A stretch of 64,000 bases of DNA from Dipteronia dyeriana. Its lineage: Eukaryota; Streptophyta; Magnoliopsida; Sapindales; Sapindaceae. The translations under genes and the position numbers were made by a program. The DNA is taken from positions 8,203,768-8,267,767 of the forward strand of contig CM065300.1 in NCBI GenBank assembly GCA_032871835.1, given 5' to 3'. This document shows positions 1 through 10,729 of this stretch, in pieces (position 1 is the first letter of the stretch; the number at the start of each line of letters is the position of its first letter). The notes beneath the pieces were generated by a model that saw only the letters and a list, made by a program, of their open reading frames with translations, had not been told where the DNA came from and ran no database searches.

Positions 1-1
1 C

Positions 2-736
2 GGAGCTATCAGAATAATCCTTACCTTGCATGGCAGGAAAGGATTACCAGTCACGGCCCGGATTGCTCTCCTCAACACGATTTACAAGCAGTATGAACAT
101 GCAGTCATTGGCACGTGCCTCTCCACGTTACATGCAGGAAGCATCTCACTTACCTACTATCCGAACTTCAACATCCCTCTCAGGGATCTAAATCTGCACA
201 ACTGTCTCAAAGTCCAACTGCAGATCATAGGAGCCCCTATGATGCCAAACTCCTATATGGCAACCCTCCATCATCAGATTACCTACAGACTTCAAGATCA
301 TGCTCTTGATCTCCCCATCCCTGGACATTCTGGAGATACCATCTTCATCAAAGCTGAAAGAGAAGATGAGGTTCCTACTATCATCCAGATTCCCAAACAA
401 CTGCCCAGAGAGAAACTCACAGAGATCATGCCTCTGAACTGGATCACCAACTATGAGAAAGCGTTTCAAAACACCACGCCAGTTGTGGCAGCTGAAACCA
501 AATTCACAAAATTGGCAGATGGTTCAATCCAAACTACATATGAGCAGATTGGCACTTCAGAAACAAGTACTCCGGTCACAGAAACACCAGCCAGTGCTCC
601 TCCTATTTTTCAAATCCTGACGATCTGACCCGTCACAACTAAACAAGAAATCCCCATCCATCACTTTGAAGCTGATGGAGCCCCAGTCTACACAGACAAA
701 GTTAACGGGCATTTCATCTGGGACGTAGACCCAGAC
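2..736 (+). pseudogene. Viral movement protein region (partial, 5' cut by window)
   Basis: The frame is open from base 2, so the start is outside the window; no ATG here marks a real start. The segment GTCLSTLHAGSISLTYYPNF and the following NIPLRDLNL stretch have the character of the 30K-type movement proteins of caulimovirids, which line plasmodesmata and let virus pass between cells. A TGA at 626-628 interrupts the frame, but the same frame continues past it with plausible protein into the coat-protein region, ending in a CDADCECRSC cysteine cluster near 740-770. This suggests a formerly continuous polyprotein. Family assignment rests on overall pattern and on the downstream genes. Confidence 0.72.
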
Positions 737-2815
737 ATGTGTGACGCAGACTGTGAATGCAGGTCTTGCTACAAGCAAGAAAAGACGTCCTGTAAACCTG
801 CTACCTCTTACAGGAAACCTAAAGACCCTCACAGCTCTTGGATTGGTCTAAAACCAATAAAAAACAAGCCCCTTCCCATTTATGATAGGGCACTTCAAAT
901 CCTTAGAGAAGAAGGCTTACTCCGGGATCAACCAACTGTCCCGGCTCCGATCCCATGCTTCATGGCCTCTAGCTATGACAAAGACTTCCCTCTTTTGGAT
1001 TCATCGTCAAATCCTGAAAGGAACCTGTTCTCCAGACCCTTCATCCAGTCAATAGAAGTCTTACCTGATGGATCTCACAAACAGCCTTCCCAGGCTGAGC
1101 AAGTCCTCAACTGGCACACCCGCAATGCAACAGTCCAAAACAGGGTGCTTCACTCCATTGACCAGAAAATGGACAAAGTCTCACACCAGGTCTTTCAACA
1201 GGACAATCAACTTCAGCATCTAGATTCCACATTAAGGAAAATGTATACAGACCTACAGTCAAGAGTGTCCAGGTTAGATACTGATTTACATCAGTATATC
1301 AGCCAAGGGTACTTTGGCCCTGATTTTGATAACAAAGAAAGAGAGATCAGACGACTCAAAGATCAAATAGACCAAATAATAAGAGACCACTTTGTCAGCA
1401 CACCCTACATTCCTAACCCTCATCCTTACTCCCCGTCCTTAGTTTTCCCAACACAGACACCACCGCCTCCGTTAAGACCTCCTGACCACTCCCAGTTCTT
1501 CAGATCAACCGGAGACCTCTTCCGGAAATACCCACCTTTACCCACAGAAAAACCATCGACTAGTAAAGAAAGAAAAACCTCCCAGAAAAAGAAGACACAT
1601 TCTTCCCACAAATACTCTCCACCGAATTACCAAAAGCAAGCCTTTTACACATCTTCCCACCAACATTATCCCTCAAATACCTCCTCAACAGAGACAGAAA
1701 CCTCGGAACCTTCCTCCACCTCTTCTTGGGAAACTTATCACTCTGATCAAACACAGGACTCTTCAAACTATTCAGACCCTGATGATCTCACTCAGGTTTT
1801 CCTAGCTACAAGAGCCGACCCTCAACCCACCCAAACCATGGATACATCATCAGAATCTGAAACCACTGAAGTACCTCCTCCAGTAACTGATGAACCGCCC
1901 GACCAAAGAAACCAAAGGGATACAGCACAAACACACACCCCTTCCCCGAAACCTACCAATGGTCCATGGTTCAACTTTGATGAGGTCGCTCCCAGACAAT
2001 GGAGAAAAAGAATGTCTGAAATGAGCGCCTGGCTTGACCTCCAAATTGCGAAAGGAGGTGACAACGTAGAATCCATCCTTAGAGAATTTATCTCCAGATT
2101 CACCGGATCTCTCAGAGACTGGTACCAAGCACTCTGAGAATACAGGCAACTGCAATTAGTCAGATGCGGATCTGTTTTCATAGCAACAGGAATAATCTTT
2201 AGAGAATTTCTCGGAGATGTTTCCCAGTTCTATAAACAAACCAGGCAGGAATTCTTCGAAATGACAGTGTGCTCTTTGAACAAAGAAGATATTGACTATC
2301 ACTATAGACGCATGTCCTTCAGGTATCACGCCCTCGGTGGTGTCAATGATGAGACCCTAAGACAGGTGTATCTGAACTCGCTTCCATCAGAACTCCAAGG
2401 AGAACTCCAAAGATTAATCGAGTTCTCGGGAAAAAGCCTCAGAGAAATCACCTTGTGAGAAATTCACATGTTCACCCACACTGCTCTAGAAAAGCTTTGT
2501 GCTACTCAACGGGTCTTCTCAAAGATGATTAAGGAAGGGAAAAAATACAGTAGACACTGTAAATTCCCTCCAAATTACCATCTGAAATGCAACTCCGATG
2601 AACATTGCAACTGCAAGGCAAACAGGCCCAACAGAAAAAGAACACACAAGACCCAAAACCCGAAGGGGTTTTCACGCTCCAGAAAATATAAGTATTACAG
2701 AAAGAAAGCAAGGAGGTCTTGGAACAAATCAAACAAATGCTTTGCCTGCGGACAAGAAGGGCACTATGCCAAGCAATGTCCCAACAAGAGAGCAAAATCG
2801 GCCAAACTCATCAGG
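737..2815 (+). pseudogene. Viral coat protein region with coiled coil and CCHC knuckle
   Basis: The region begins after a short cysteine cluster. It contains a heptad-rich segment (about 1105-1300, starting VLNWHTRNA) predicted as coiled coil, then a long Pro/Ser/Thr-rich acidic linker (about 1400-1950). The capsid core-like part contains LRDWYQAL and later QLQLVRCGS. A basic stretch follows, then a zinc knuckle CFACGQEGHYAKQC at about 2738-2779. That combination marks the nucleic-acid-binding end of caulimovirid coat proteins. Stops at 2135-2137 and 2456-2458 break it in frame. It would assemble the virion and package DNA; this copy cannot make a full product. Confidence 0.8.
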
Positions 2816-4768
2816 CAACTGAGACAAGTTGCAGAAGAAATTCCCTCAGATGCCGACATTGAGTCCTACTTTTCAGAACAAGAAGATGTCAACCAACTGA
2901 CCTCTTTTATGATGCTAGACTCTGATGACACTAGCTCTTCAGGTGACTCAAGCCTTCCTGACCAAGACTATCCATCAGAAGCCTACCAAGCCACCAATAA
3001 AGAAAATGCAGGCCCACAAATCAAAATCCAAATTTTACCCACAAAATATTCTAAACCAATCCCAGTTATTGCCTACTTTGACACAGGAGCCCACTCCTCT
3101 ATGATGAACCCCAATGTCCTCCCTGCAGACGCTTGGAAGCAAGAAAACAACCAGTTCCTTGCTGCGGACGGACAACTTTTCAGCACCCATTTGATCTCCA
3201 AACATAAAATTGGGTTACAATTCTTCCCATCCTTCACTCTTTGGACACACATCATTGGGACACCTCTCCCTGACAAAGATATTCTCATCGGATGGGATAT
3301 TTACAGCCAAGCAAAATCCATCAGGATTTTACCACAGGGCATCCGATTTAAAAAAGAATTTAAACCTTTCATTGACATCCCAAAGATCTTTCCCCTTTCA
3401 GTCATCAATCCAGACTTCAAAAAGATACAAGAAAAGCTCCAACTCTTCTGCGCCAACAGCCATACAGATTTCAAACACCCACACCCACTGTGGAAAAACC
3501 CGGACTTCTTCATAGAACTCCCTTTTAAGCTCAATGAAGATGCCAATCCCACAAGGGCAACACACACAGGGATGTCCCCTTCTGACCTATCCATGGCAAC
3601 AGAAGAATGTGAGTCACTCCTCAGCCAGGGCCTCCTAGAGCCCACTTCTTCCCCATGGGCCTGCCAGGCCTTCTATGTAGAAAAAAGATCAGAAAAGGTC
3701 AGAGGAAAGAAACGGCTTGTTATTGATTACAAGCCTCTCAATCTTTTCCTCCAAGATGACAAATTCCCTGTTCCCAGAGCCAATACGTTGTTCTCCCAAA
3801 TACCTGGAGCCACAGTTTTCTCCAAGTTTGATTTAAAGGGAGCCTTCTGGCAAATTGGAATACAACCACATGACAGGCCCAAAATAGCCTTCTGCCTTCC
3901 TAATGCCCATTACCAATGGACCGTATTTCCTTTTGGGCTCAAAACAGCTCATTCCCTGTTCCAAAAGGCTGTTACCAGGATCTTTCAGCCACTGCTCAGT
4001 TCAGCCCTGCTATACATCGATGACATCCTGCTATTCTCTACAGACAAACAGTCACATAATGACCTCCTAACAAGATTTCACCAAATTCTTGATGAGTATG
4101 GGATCATGTTATCTGACAAAAAGAACTCGATAGGTATCTCAGAAATCGAGTTCCTTGGTATGCAAATCAAGAATGGAACTTATGCCCCCGGACCTCACCT
4201 TGCGAGCCAACTCCTAGACTTTCCAGATTCCAACCTCACATTCAAGCAGCTTCAGCAATTTCTTGGGATTATCAACTATGTCAGGGATTTCATCCCACAA
4301 GCCGGTCGTTTCACCACCTGCTTATCCAAACTCCTCAAGAAGGATCCCCCACAGTGGAATACCCTTCACACTGAAGCAATCTCCCACCTCAAGAATGCTG
4401 CACAAAACCCTCCACCCCTTCACATTCCCTCATCTGGCCACCTCGTCCTGCAAACAGACGCCAGAGATCACTTCTGGGGTGCTATCCTCATTGAAGAAAC
4501 CCAAGGAAAACGTCACTACTGTGGCCATGCCAGTGGACAGTTCAAAGAATCCTAGAAACATTACCATACCATTTACAAAGAGATCCTTGCTGTAAAAAAT
4601 GGAGTTTCCAAATTTGACTTCCACCTCAGAACCACCAAATTCACCATTGAAATGGACAACTCCTCCTTCCCTAAAGTTCTTGAGTTCCGCAATAAACTCC
4701 CACCAAACCCCCAGCTCCTGAGACTTAAAGACTGGTTTGCCAGATACGACTTTTGGTCAAACACATAA
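2816..4768 (+). pseudogene. Viral aspartic protease, reverse transcriptase and RNase H
   Basis: In order: an acidic linker; an aspartic protease active site FDTGAHSS at about 3078; a reverse transcriptase with LVIDYKPLN, KFDLKGAFWQI and YIDDILLFS (DD near 4018-4023); and RNase H starting at LVLQTDARDHFWGA (about 4441). The protease would cut the polyprotein and the RT/RNase H would copy pregenomic RNA into DNA. Catalytic residues of the protease and RT are still visible. A TAG at 4553-4555 cuts the RNase H; the same frame then remains open to a TAA at 4766-4768. The typical end of RNase H (VKHIKDHHNIIPDMLSRP) lies in the next frame, so a small indel near 4745-4755 is implied. Confidence 0.9.
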
Positions 4769-5643
4769 AAGATCATCACAACATCATCCCAGACATGCTT
4801 TCGCGACCCCAACCTGTCAACCTCCTCTCTCGTACTGGCCCGATCCCCTTGATCTACATGGTGTCTCCTCAAGCCTCCTCTTCCACAGCCCCTCAACCAA
4901 TGCCACCTGGTTTCCCCCCAGAATTCATAGCTACTCTTCCTCCAGACCAAACCCCTTCTGTCCAGCAAATCCAAGCATTTGCCAATTCTTACCTTCCGCA
5001 TTATCTGTCCCAGATCAACAGCCAGTGCTGTCACCATCAGATAACCAACCTCAAGAAACCTTTCCTTGACCCTTTTATATCACCTCCATTCTACTACTAT
5101 TCCGACCAAATGTTATGGTTCCTATGGTGTTTGTCTGTTCTCCATCGCCACGCCATGGTTTTCCCCCTCCAAGCTCTATACGGTTTTGTCCAAGACCCTA
5201 CCTCAGTCAACCTCCGAACTTTCCTACAGTGGTTCAAGCCCCTGCATGCCTGGCAGTCCGAGCTCACTAAACTCATGGGCCAATACCATCTCTGGAAAAT
5301 GGACCCTGACCAGGCCTCCAAAGTATGCTGCATCTGGATCTTCAACAGGCCCTACAACTACAACCCACATACCCAGCTTCTTTGGACTTCCAACATCTGC
5401 TACGAATGGGATACTTCTTACGACTATGAAAGACTGTACCGGTCCAACATCCAGATACCCCTACTCAACTTTCTTTGTGACGTCAACAATGACTACACAG
5501 ATGTCATCTTTATTCTCCCTGACGTCCCAAGAGACCCCACAAAAAGCCTTCACCCACTCCCGGATTCGTTCCTCCAAGATTCCCAAGACCCGGCTGGCAC
5601 ATGGCCCTGTTCGATCTGTGGGGCCCTCAATTCAGATGGATGA
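4753..5643 (+). pseudogene. End of RNase H plus C-terminal region of unknown function
   Basis: This frame begins inside the RNase H tail and stays open for about 296 codons to TGA 5641-5643. After the tail comes a Pro-rich stretch (about 4860-4960). Then follows an aromatic-rich region with many Trp and Tyr residues, including FLQWFKPLHAWQSELTKLMG, LWKMDPDQASKVCCIWIF and CYEWDTSYDYERLY. I do not recognise a domain. Its position matches the second ORF of unknown function described in florendoviruses, although here it is continuous in frame with the RNase H tail. The last residues include a CSIC pair. No function is proposed. Confidence 0.6.
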
Positions 5644-5750
5644 GTACCACTCCACGTGCAACCTCAGCAGCCCATAACTCTGCCGCCTGCTTTATTGCTG
5701 CATCACTTTTCAGCTGTCCCTTTTTCTGCTTTATTTTGTTCCCTGCTTTT

Positions 5751-5840
5751 GTCGGCCAGCTTTGTCGGCCAGCTTTACTTTTATCGCTCTCCAACTGTCC
5801 TGCTTTTATTTCCTGCTTTTGTCGGCCCTCCTGTCCTTAT
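5751..5840 (+). repeat. GTCGGCC repeats upstream of the viral TATA box
   Basis: GTCGGCCAGCTTT occurs twice in tandem around 5751-5776, and related GTCGGCC/TTCGGCC units follow near 5821 and 5840, roughly 100-190 bases upstream of the TATA box. This is where enhancer elements sit in caulimovirid promoters. No binding protein can be named. Confidence 0.5.
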
Positions 5841-5940
5841 TCGGCCACCCTTATCTTTGTAAGATATTTTAGTCGATCGTCTGATCCTTATCTCTTGTAA
5901 CATATTGTGATCAGCCTTATATGGCTCCCTTTCCTTTCTC

Positions 5941-5991
5941 TATAAAAAGGATAGGCCAGCCTCGTTGTAAATCAGAACTAAAAGAAATAAA
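5941..5991 (+). promoter_or_regulatory. Viral-type TATA box followed by polyadenylation signal
   Basis: TATAAAAAGG lies at 5941-5950 and AATAAA at 5986-5991, about 40 bases downstream. A promoter TATA closely followed by a poly(A) signal is the layout of the terminally redundant pregenomic RNA of caulimovirids: the signal is skipped on first passage and used on the second. The 370 bases that follow (to about 6360) would be leader and contain no credible ORF. Confidence 0.7.
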
Positions 5992-6384
5992 GAGAGGATT
6001 GTGTTTTCAATTTTATGGCTTTCTAAACAGTTTCTCCCTCCCAATCTTCGAATAGCTCTGTGTCTGAAACTATGGTTCTCCAAGGTCCCAGTATGCTCTA
6101 TGCTTGCCTCTTATGAGGATCCTGCATATCAGAACAGATCCTGTATACTAGTTTGGTATATTGGTTGTACACCCTGGACACATCCGGAACCAGAATGTTG
6201 CTGGCTAGGATGAACTCAGGTTTAACAAAGCCCCGTACTGACTAGTTTGGCCTGCTGATCTCCATCCATCTCTGTCAGTGTCTGACCGGAAAAGTACCCT
6301 GTTAAGGCCAAAGGATGGCCGCCAGTGGGGAAAACTCGGTTTTGGTTCTTTCTGTGAGATGGTAGTGGAGTTCTAATTAAACAT

Positions 6385-6735
6385 TATTATTATTATATTA
6401 ATATATATGATATATATATATAAAAAAAATTAATATTTATTCTTAATATATAATATAAATATATATTAATATGTATTATTAATATATATATGTAATAAAT
6501 AAATAAATGTATTATTAATATATATATATAAATATATTATGTAATATATATATATGTAATATAAATATTATATTTGTAATATTCTATATTAATATATAAT
6601 AATATCAAATATAATATATATATATATATATAATGTAATAATACGTTATAGATCATTATATATAATATGATTTAATATTATTATATATATATATATATAT
6701 ATAATATTATAGTTTATGTTGTTATATATATAATA
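6385..6735. repeat. AT-dinucleotide-rich microsatellite
   Basis: About 350 bases are almost only A and T, with long (TA)n runs at about 6413-6422, 6618-6632 and 6685-6703. It directly follows the pararetrovirus. The array may have been the integration site or have grown after insertion. Confidence 0.9.
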
Positions 6736-6740
6736 AGGAT

Positions 6741-8239
6741 ACTCTGGACATTTGAATCTCTTGTTCCGTCATGTCCCAACCATACCAAACCCATAACAGT
6801 ACAATTTATAGTTCTGTCCAGGCTTTCCAAACACAACATATAACAACATGTTCAGTTTTGTTCTATCTAGTCCAGTCATGTCCTATCCAGTCCAGTCCTA
6901 CATTGTCTTGTCCCATATCCGTGTCAAACGCACCCTCAAAGAACAAGATATAGCATATTGATCTAGTTGAAGAAAATAATAATAGCCAGTCATGCACATA
7001 TATTAGTTAACAATTTGGATTTAAATTTTGTGGCTTCAGTATTCATCCGATAATTATTGCTTTTAATCTAAGGGTGATAAAAAAAAGGAATTTAAGAGTA
7101 AATTATAACCATTGGACTGACCAGTTGAGAGTGTTAAACAATCTTAAAAAAAAAAAAACTAGAGTTCTTTATTGATAAAACATAATAATTGTATATTACA
7201 AATTAGAGAGTTTATATAGACAATGTAATAAAATACTAATCTAATTCCCAATAGGAATAGTAATTCTAATATAACTATAAACATGAAAAATATCATAACT
7301 AGAAAATATTACTAGAAATATAATCCTAACAAAACTAGGAAATATAACGTAATTCTATCAGAGAGAAAATGAACGTGTTAAATTTATAAATTTTAATTCC
7401 TTTTGTTTTATATGGTCCAACCCATATATATATATTTGATCAATAGATCTAATTTCTGTAATCTAATTTCGGAAATCCAATGGCTGAGAAGCTGGGATTC
7501 CAAAGAATTTTGATATATTTTAATAATATCATATCAAGTTTTGATATATTTTATAAAGTGAGTTACAATTTACAAGAGGAAAAAACCATACGTGAAGATA
7601 ACGTTGGTTTGGTGTTTATCTCTAACATCTATACTATTAAAAAAAAGCCAATTTTTCATTACAAAATATCCATTTTAAATGATGATGATAATTAATTTTT
7701 AACCGTTACATATTAACCTATTCACGTATATATGTTGCGCAAGAAATTTAGCCAAATAATTAAAATTGTCACATTTTTTTAGACATATTTTCACATAATT
7801 AGGGATAAAATTTTAAGAACAAAATTTAGCTGGTGACATATGTATTATTACTCGATTTTTGAAATGATATGTATTATCAATATATAAACCCTTCGTTCAT
7901 AGTTGGATTTGTACACGTGTTAAGTGTGCAAGATCTCAGACAATATCCCTTTTTTTTTCATGCGAAATTATGATACCACAACGTTGTGTAAAATGTTGCA
8001 CAATGTTTAGAAATCGAATATCTTACAAACAAAAAAAAAACATACGAGATCTCACATCATTCACACTTTACTGTATTTATTTTTCCATTATATATTATTG
8101 CTTAAAAGATTACCAAAAACTTTAAGACCAATTCTCCATTCCCAAAATAGAACAAAGTCAATTTCAATACAAAACCACATATATATAGAAATCTCCGATT
8201 TAAAAGCTTTATCAATCAACGTTTGAACCATTGAATACC
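6741..8239. other. AT-rich spacer, no gene seen
   Basis: Near 6860-6910 there are degenerate CCAGTC/GTCC repeats. The rest is low-complexity A/T sequence with poly(A) runs. Short ORFs here (for example about 7480-7695) lack any recognisable domain or codon pattern and are taken as chance. Confidence 0.6.
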
Positions 8240-8247
8240 TATAAATA
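8240..8247 (+). promoter_or_regulatory. TATA box of the first Ole e 6-like gene
   Basis: TATAAATA lies 121 bases before the ATG. The paralogue at 23304 has TATAAAC at 23179 with nearly the same spacing, and both leaders share AACCAAGGAAGAA, so promoter architecture is conserved between the two. Confidence 0.65.
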
Positions 8248-8360
8248 GTTGATCATATTTTCCATCTCGAACCAAGGAAGAAGAAAAAAAACAGAAAACA
8301 CAAAATTCAAGAACTTTACAGAACAAATAACAAAAAAAAAACAAAAAAAAAAAAATTAAA

Positions 8361-8735
8361 ATGGCAAAATTCGCAGCTGCAATGTTGGTGTTGTGCCTTG
8401 TTTTCGTTGCTGCAGTTCAGGTACCCAAAGTCCATGCTGATGTTTACAGCGACTGCTTACCTGATTGTTTGAAGAAATGCGAGAAGGACAATGGTTACAC
8501 CTTCTGCGAAATGAAGTGTGACACCGATTGCTTCAACAAGGACTTCGACTGTAAGTATTTTGATTAATTCAGATCAAAAAAGAATCTTGATTTAGATTTT
8601 TTCTTTTCGTACATTAACCCGATTGGAAAACCAAACATATATTGATTTATTGTTGTTATTACAATTGTGTTTGTATGTTGTTGCTGAGCAGCCAGGCTAA
8701 ACAAGGCCCCAAGCAAAGCCCCAAATAGCGACTAA
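8361..8735 (+). CDS. Ole e 6-like cysteine-rich secreted peptide, copy 1
   Basis: Two exons: 8361-8550 and 8692-8735, with a GT-AG intron at 8551-8691 in phase 1; the product is 77 residues. Residues 1 to about 26 form a hydrophobic signal peptide ending at HADVYS. The mature part has six cysteines spaced CX3CX3CX8CX3CX3C, including the block FCEMKCDTDCF. That spacing and block match the olive pollen allergen Ole e 6 family: small secreted proteins, helical with three disulfides, of unknown biochemical role, often pollen-expressed. The second exon supplies a short polar tail ending KAPNSD. The ATG is the first in the leader and is preceded by an A-rich leader and a TATA box. Translation without splicing would add only a few residues and stop, so the spliced model is preferred because the paralogue has the same intron position and phase. 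Expression site is not shown by the sequence. Confidence 0.88.
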
Positions 8736-9827
8736 TGATCAGAGCAGCAGATCAGACACACATGGTGGGAAGTTGGCATGCACCCCACCTATAAATGAGT
8801 GCATGCATGAACTACTACTTTCAAATGGATCATTGAAGATTTCATTTGTATTTCTTTTTTATAATTTCGTAATCAACTATCTTTCAAGTTTCTTCCTTGA
8901 AATATATTTAATCATCTCTAAAATTTGTTGTACTTTGTCCACATTTTTATTAATTTTATTATTATTATTTGTTTGTGTGTTTATTTATACTACTTGCTTG
9001 ATATATATAGTGAAAATATATTGGATAAGATCAATCACTGAATAAATACAAATAATAATAATACATTTTTAACAATAATTTAATACTACTAGCTTGATAT
9101 GCATGTAGTTAAAATTGGATAAAAGTCGTATACGAAATTGTTGAATAAATGTGTGACAACTTTCTTACAATTTAATAATTCCTAATTTAATCCAATTTCA
9201 AAATGTAACTAAACTCTAATTTTATTCAATCCCACATAGATTTAATTATTTATTTAAGACTATCACCAAGACACCAACTCATTGATTTAGTTGTAAGTAA
9301 TTTATCAATCACTAAAACTTTTAGAAAAGTAAAAATTACCATTATATCACCTCAACTTCGTACATTAATATATTGTTGCTTAGCTTAAATTCTTATAGTA
9401 TAGTATATATGTCCCTCACATTTATATTAATAAAATTTTGTGTTTAAATTATATTCTCCTCTTCAAACTTTAAATTAATTATACTAGTTAAAAAAAATAC
9501 AGTAGGAAAATGTGACCATATTTTTCATAGTTCCTTTCAGACAAAAATCAAAACTACCAAGTACCATGTCCATGTCCATGTTATTTCTATCTAAATATGG
9601 GCTCTTTTAAAAAGTATGTTTACGGAATAAATTTTGGTGTAAATATTTTTTTTTTGGGAAATAGACAAATAAAAAAGTCTAAAAAATATAGACACTTTGA
9701 AAAGTATATTATATCCATCCAACAATTAATATGATTTTTTTTCTCACCCAAAATTGCCCTTTTCTATTCTTTCAGACACTTTCACTCCAAAAATAAAAAA
9801 AATCACATCTCACAATTCAAAAACCTT
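8736..9827. other. 3' flank and AT-rich spacer
   Basis: The first 100-200 bases are probably the 3' UTR of the upstream peptide gene. The remainder is A/T-rich and holds no recognisable gene or repeat. It ends at the target site of the retrotransposon (ACCTT at 9823-9827). Confidence 0.55.
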
Positions 9828-10682
9828 TGCCGTATGTGAATTTTACCAGACGTACACGTCATTGACAAAGAGAATAAAATTGTTAGGTGGACGTCCAAAT
9901 AGACACTCAGGAAACATCTTACAATGCATCATTAAAGAAAAGAGGCCCGAATAGACAGGTATTAAAACAAGACCTGCATCAATTAAACATACTCAGGGCA
10001 AGCAGAATGCATTTTCTACTCGGGATCAGGAGACATCACTCGGGACCAGCACGTATCATATCCTACTCGGGATAAACATGACAACCGAGTAGGAAGCCTA
10101 GCAAGTAGTTCACAAGTTGAGTCACGCAAGGATCCTTATCAAAGGACTCTAAAGAAGAAAGAGAATGTCAAGCATAAAGGGATCCTTATCCGAGAACACC
10201 TCTATTTCCTCAAAAAGACTACGCTCTTATAAGGAAATAAGTCCTAATCGGACTACATTACTAAAATCCCATTCGATCTCAAAACAAGTCTTCGAAACAG
10301 GAAAGACAATCTACTTCGAACAAGAAACCAAATCACAATTAAATGCAAAGATCTTTTATTACTTGTACAAAGCAGATTAGGGTTCTATAAACATATAAAT
10401 AGACCCATAGTCACCTCCGAAAAAAGATATAGACGAGCATACACAACAATCATAAGTAGAATACAGAGAGAAGAAAGAGAGATTGAGAATTATAATAACT
10501 TTTATCATAGTGGATTTTGGCTTGGTTGGTTATTCAACCACCCGTGGATGTTTCTCCGGTCATCGGGGTTTTACCACGTAAAATACTCGTGTCCGATTAT
10601 TTCTCTTTCTCTTTCTCTTTGCAAACAGCTGAAATCCAATTCTTGTTGACTTTTTACATCCAACCAAAAATGCACGTCAACA
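9828..10682 (+). repeat. 5' LTR
   Basis: It starts TGCCGTATGTG and ends CGTCAACA. A TATAAATAG box at about 10396 is followed by the R/U5 part with the CCACGTAAAATAC motif common at the end of plant LTRs. The short ORF at 10165-10380 recurs in the 3' LTR and is not a gene. Immediately after the LTR, ATTGGCGCTAGAGGGAG (10683 onward) is in the primer-binding-site position; the primer tRNA was not identified. Confidence 0.92.
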
Positions 10683-10729
10683 ATTGGCGCTAGAGGGAGG
10701 GGGCGAACCTCCGATTTAAATTAACAGCC

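Larger units (their letters stand above)
1..6360 (+). mobile_element. Endogenous pararetrovirus (Caulimoviridae, florendovirus/petuvirus-like), decayed
   Basis: Seen: a movement-protein-like region, a coiled-coil plus CCHC coat-protein region, a DTGA protease motif, a reverse transcriptase with YIDD, an RNase H and a further C-terminal region lie in one direction. They are followed by a promoter-like segment with a TATA box and a close polyadenylation signal. There is no integrase, LTR or visible target duplication. The first four ORF segments share one reading frame, interrupted by stops at 626-628, 2135-2137, 2456-2458 and 4553-4555; a frame change near 4750 leads to the last segment. Known: this domain order without integrase is that of caulimovirids, and endogenous florendovirus copies are often found beside AT repeats, as here. 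The left end lies outside the window, so the copy is partial. Genus is inference; petuvirus is the alternative. Confidence 0.88.

Noticed and set aside
6124..6135. Possible tRNA-Met primer binding site in the viral leader (GCATATCAGAAC against TGGTATCAGAGC)
   Set aside because: Only about 8 of 12 positions match; too weak to annotate.
10165..10380. 71-residue ORF repeated at 21081-21296
   Set aside because: Both lie inside the LTRs and are duplicated with them; no domain.
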